33,439 nucleotides of DNA, taken from the NCBI GenBank assembly GCA_030463445.1, contig JAQGFW010021351.1, positions 1 to 33,439 of the forward strand, given 5' to 3'. The translations under genes were made by a program, and so were the position numbers. Of the stretch, positions 31,843-33,439 are shown piece by piece (within the stretch, counting starts at the first letter, position 1; each line of letters opens with the position of its first letter). Source of the DNA: Euplotes aediculatus (taxonomy: Eukaryota > Ciliophora > Spirotrichea > Euplotida > Euplotidae). The notes under the pieces are model-generated. The model was given only the letters and a program-made list of their open reading frames with translations, did no database searches and was not told where the DNA came from.

Positions 31843-31850
31843 TAAAACTA
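31843..31850 (-). promoter_or_regulatory. rhaT: -7-like box (TAGTTTTA) of rhaT
   Basis: Minus-strand match to TAnnTTTG except in the last base, ending 4 bases before the rhaT ATG. A TTG stands 16 bases upstream of it on the minus strand as a possible -33 element. The 8-mer equals the box before paaY. Confidence 0.4.
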
Positions 31851-31877
31851 CATGGCCGATATGGTTCAACTGTCCTG

Positions 31878-31899
31878 CGGTTACCCGTCGGGTAGTTAG
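31878..31899. repeat. Dispersed palindromic repeat, copy 3
   Basis: Bases 31878-31898 match 19184-19204 with a single mismatch. The core TACCCGTCGGGTA (31881-31893) is a palindrome around one central base. The copy overlaps the stop codon of the TonB receptor gene (TAA on the minus strand at 31896-31898) and lies in the gap before rhaT. Confidence 0.6.
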
Positions 31900-33439
31900 T
31901 TGATGGAATAGCGGTAGGTCAGTCCATAGGTAGCCGGAGGTGCAATATGAACCGCTCCGAAATCGTACGCATAGGAAATAAATTGCTGATCGGTGATATT
32001 CCGGCTCCAGAAATAAAATTCTGAACGACGGGTATAAATCCCTGCCCTGGCATTCAGCAATTGGTACGGCGATTGCCGGATGCTGTTCGATAAATTAAAA
32101 TATTGTTCACCGAGATAGGTCCATTCTCCCCGTACCCGAATACCCATATGTGCTTTTGGAAATACGATCCGCTCATACTGAACGGCCAGCATGGAAGTAA
32201 CAGCCGGAGTAAAGATCTGGCGTCTGCCACTCAGATCCACTTCATCGCCATTGCTGGATACCTTGAGCGAACTGTATTTCGCACGGGTGGTTCCAAAATT
32301 GTAATCAATCTGCAGGCCTTTAAGCGGCTTGGAAGAAAGTTCGAATTCAAAACCCCGACTTACCAGTTTGCCGGTATTCCGGGTGATGGTAATCGCATCA
32401 GGAAGTACCAGGGTAGGCACCTGGGCATCCGTAAGTTCGGTGTAGAATACAGTAATACCTAACCGTAGTTTGCGATTCCATAATTCCTGGCGGAAGCCCA
32501 GTTCCAGGTTGGAACTGTATTCAGGTTTGTAGGAAAACAGCGGTGGTTGGGAGGGATCCGATCCCAGACTGGTTAACCCTCCGGTTCTGAATCCACGGGT
32601 GAAATTGGCGAAAAGTCGTCCCTGTTCATTCAGTTCATAACTAACTCCCACTTTGGGAGAAATGGCAGAGAAACCGGCTTTGGCAGCTGTATCCGGACGT
32701 GTAATAATTGGATCAGCACCTTCCGGCTGGAATTCTCCCAGCACATTCAGCTTCTTGGATTCATAATCATACCGCAATCCGGCCAGCACATTCCATTTTT
32801 CTGATATCGCATATTCCAGCTGACCAAAAAATGCCAGGCCCCGGTTGCTTGCTTTGGACGTAGTTATGGAAGAGAAATTGGTCATGGGCGCTCCAATCAG
32901 TCCGGCATCTTCTCCGAAATAAGTAGCCTGTTTTACCGGTGCCTGCTGGGAAAACAGGTAGGCTCCTGCAGTCCAGTTCAGGCGGGAACCAGCCGGCGTA
33001 TTACTTAACCTGAACTCCTGGGTCCACACGCTAACCTTGTTATACGCTTTTCCATAATCATTGATAATGGAAACCGCATCCAGCGGAGAAAAATCACCAT
33101 CCAGCGGAGAATTATAATACCGATAGTTTTTCTGAAAAGCCGTTTGCGAACTGAATAACAGTTTATCAGAACGGTGTTGAACTGCCAGACTCGCATTCTG
33201 GGTATTATCAATCATTTTACCCACCGCATTCTGGCTTAGCTTATACGGTTCTTCCAGTGCGGTTTCCACTCCATTCACCAATGGGAAAGCACCCCAGTTG
33301 CGGTTATTCTGATGTTTAAAATTCGCAGTAACAGACCAGTGCTGATTCACGCGGAATTTGAGAAAATAATTACCGCTGATGGTTTGCTGTTCATCAAAGC
33401 TCTTGTTGTTGAACTCGTTGGTATAATACCCATCCCGAC
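31896..33439 (-). CDS. TonB-dependent receptor, C-terminal part (5' partial)
   Basis: The frame is open to the right edge of the window (its upstream codons read DGYYTNEFNNKSFDE), so the N-terminal plug domain and signal peptide lie outside. What is visible is about 514 residues of an outer-membrane beta-barrel: alternating strands such as WNVLAGLRYDYESKK, LFANFTRGFRTGGL, NLELGFRQELWNRKLRLGIT in part, and RGFEFELSSKPLKGLQIDYN in part. The last residues (YGLTYRYSIN) end in a typical barrel strand. The FTRGFRTGG and DGYYTNEF patterns resemble siderophore or small-molecule TonB receptors more than SusC proteins, and no SusD gene is seen. The substrate is unknown; rhamnose-containing compounds are possible from its place before rhaT. 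Confidence 0.9.
   Translation of the reverse strand, partial: RDGYYTNEFNNKSFDEQQTISGNYFLKFRVNQHWSVTANFKHQNNRNWGAFPLVNGVETALEEPYKLSQNAVGKMIDNTQNASLAVQHRSDKLLFSSQTAFQKNYRYYNSPLDGDFSPLDAVSIINDYGKAYNKVSVWTQEFRLSNTPAGSRLNWTAGAYLFSQQAPVKQATYFGEDAGLIGAPMTNFSSITTSKASNRGLAFFGQLEYAISEKWNVLAGLRYDYESKKLNVLGEFQPEGADPIITRPDTAAKAGFSAISPKVGVSYELNEQGRLFANFTRGFRTGGLTSLGSDPSQPPLFSYKPEYSSNLELGFRQELWNRKLRLGITVFYTELTDAQVPTLVLPDAITITRNTGKLVSRGFEFELSSKPLKGLQIDYNFGTTRAKYSSLKVSSNGDEVDLSGRRQIFTPAVTSMLAVQYERIVFPKAHMGIRVRGEWTYLGEQYFNLSNSIRQSPYQLLNARAGIYTRRSEFYFWSRNITDQQFISYAYDFGAVHIAPPATYGLTYRYSIN

Noticed and set aside
31896-33439. TonB receptor as a SusC-type polysaccharide receptor
   Set aside because: No SusD gene is adjacent, and the visible barrel motifs are closer to siderophore-type receptors. 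The N-terminal part that would decide is outside the window.
1-33439. tRNA, rRNA, insertion sequences, prophage or known riboswitches
   Set aside because: Reading the gaps by eye showed none. All gaps are short (mostly under 150 bases) and no transposase or phage protein is encoded.

Overview
The window is a gene-dense stretch of bacterial chromosome, most likely from the phylum Bacteroidota and probably the family Chitinophagaceae; the family-level placement is inference. The evidence is a lamin-tail protein ending in a type IX secretion/gliding-type C-terminal domain, a lipoprotein with a Bacteroidota surface-export signal (C-S-D-D-D-D-D), a TonB-dependent receptor, a LytTR two-component pair, and many promoters of the Bacteroidota type (TAnnTTTG at -7) with few Shine-Dalgarno sequences. 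I see no tRNA, rRNA, CRISPR array, insertion sequence or prophage. No stretch over 300 bases lacks a gene.

Layout. (1) 1-2201: the 3' part of a secreted lamin-tail protein, convergent with a PfkB sugar kinase. (2) 2343-9304: a phenylacetate (paa) degradation cluster. A TetR regulator is coupled to paaE, and then come paaA, B, C, D, G and I, a lineage-specific membrane protein and paaY. The CoA ligase (PaaK) and the ring-opening and beta-oxidation enzymes (PaaZ, F, H, J) are not here. A 14-bp inverted repeat lies before tetR-paaE and again before paaA, and is the probable operator of the TetR protein. (3) 9335-14491: obgE, a membrane-anchored patatin-like lipase, a small secreted protein, an AlkA-like DNA glycosylase and the tRNA methyltransferase MnmD. 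(4) 14497-19077: a LytS/LytTR two-component system with a beta-barrel protein, followed upstream by two fasciclin-domain lipoproteins. (5) 19214-23529: an MtfA-like metallopeptidase, a lutABC lactate oxidation operon and an MpaB/DUF2236 protein. (6) 23604-25982: an S9 peptidase. (7) 25962-33439: an L-rhamnose pathway on the minus strand (symporter, isomerase, kinase, bifunctional aldolase/dehydrogenase), preceded by a TonB receptor that is cut by the window edge.

The most interesting signal is regulatory. Both fasciclin genes carry two direct repeats at exactly 21-bp pitch, 53-54 bp before their start codons, and the half-sites resemble LytTR-type sites. The adjacent LytTR regulator may therefore control two adhesin-like lipoproteins, one of which has a surface-export signal. 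Other signals are a perfect 21-bp inverted repeat built from three 13-mers in the likely leader of the sugar kinase, a dispersed short palindrome found at three gene junctions, and a recurring -7 box placed 3-7 bases before the ATG, which suggests leaderless mRNAs.
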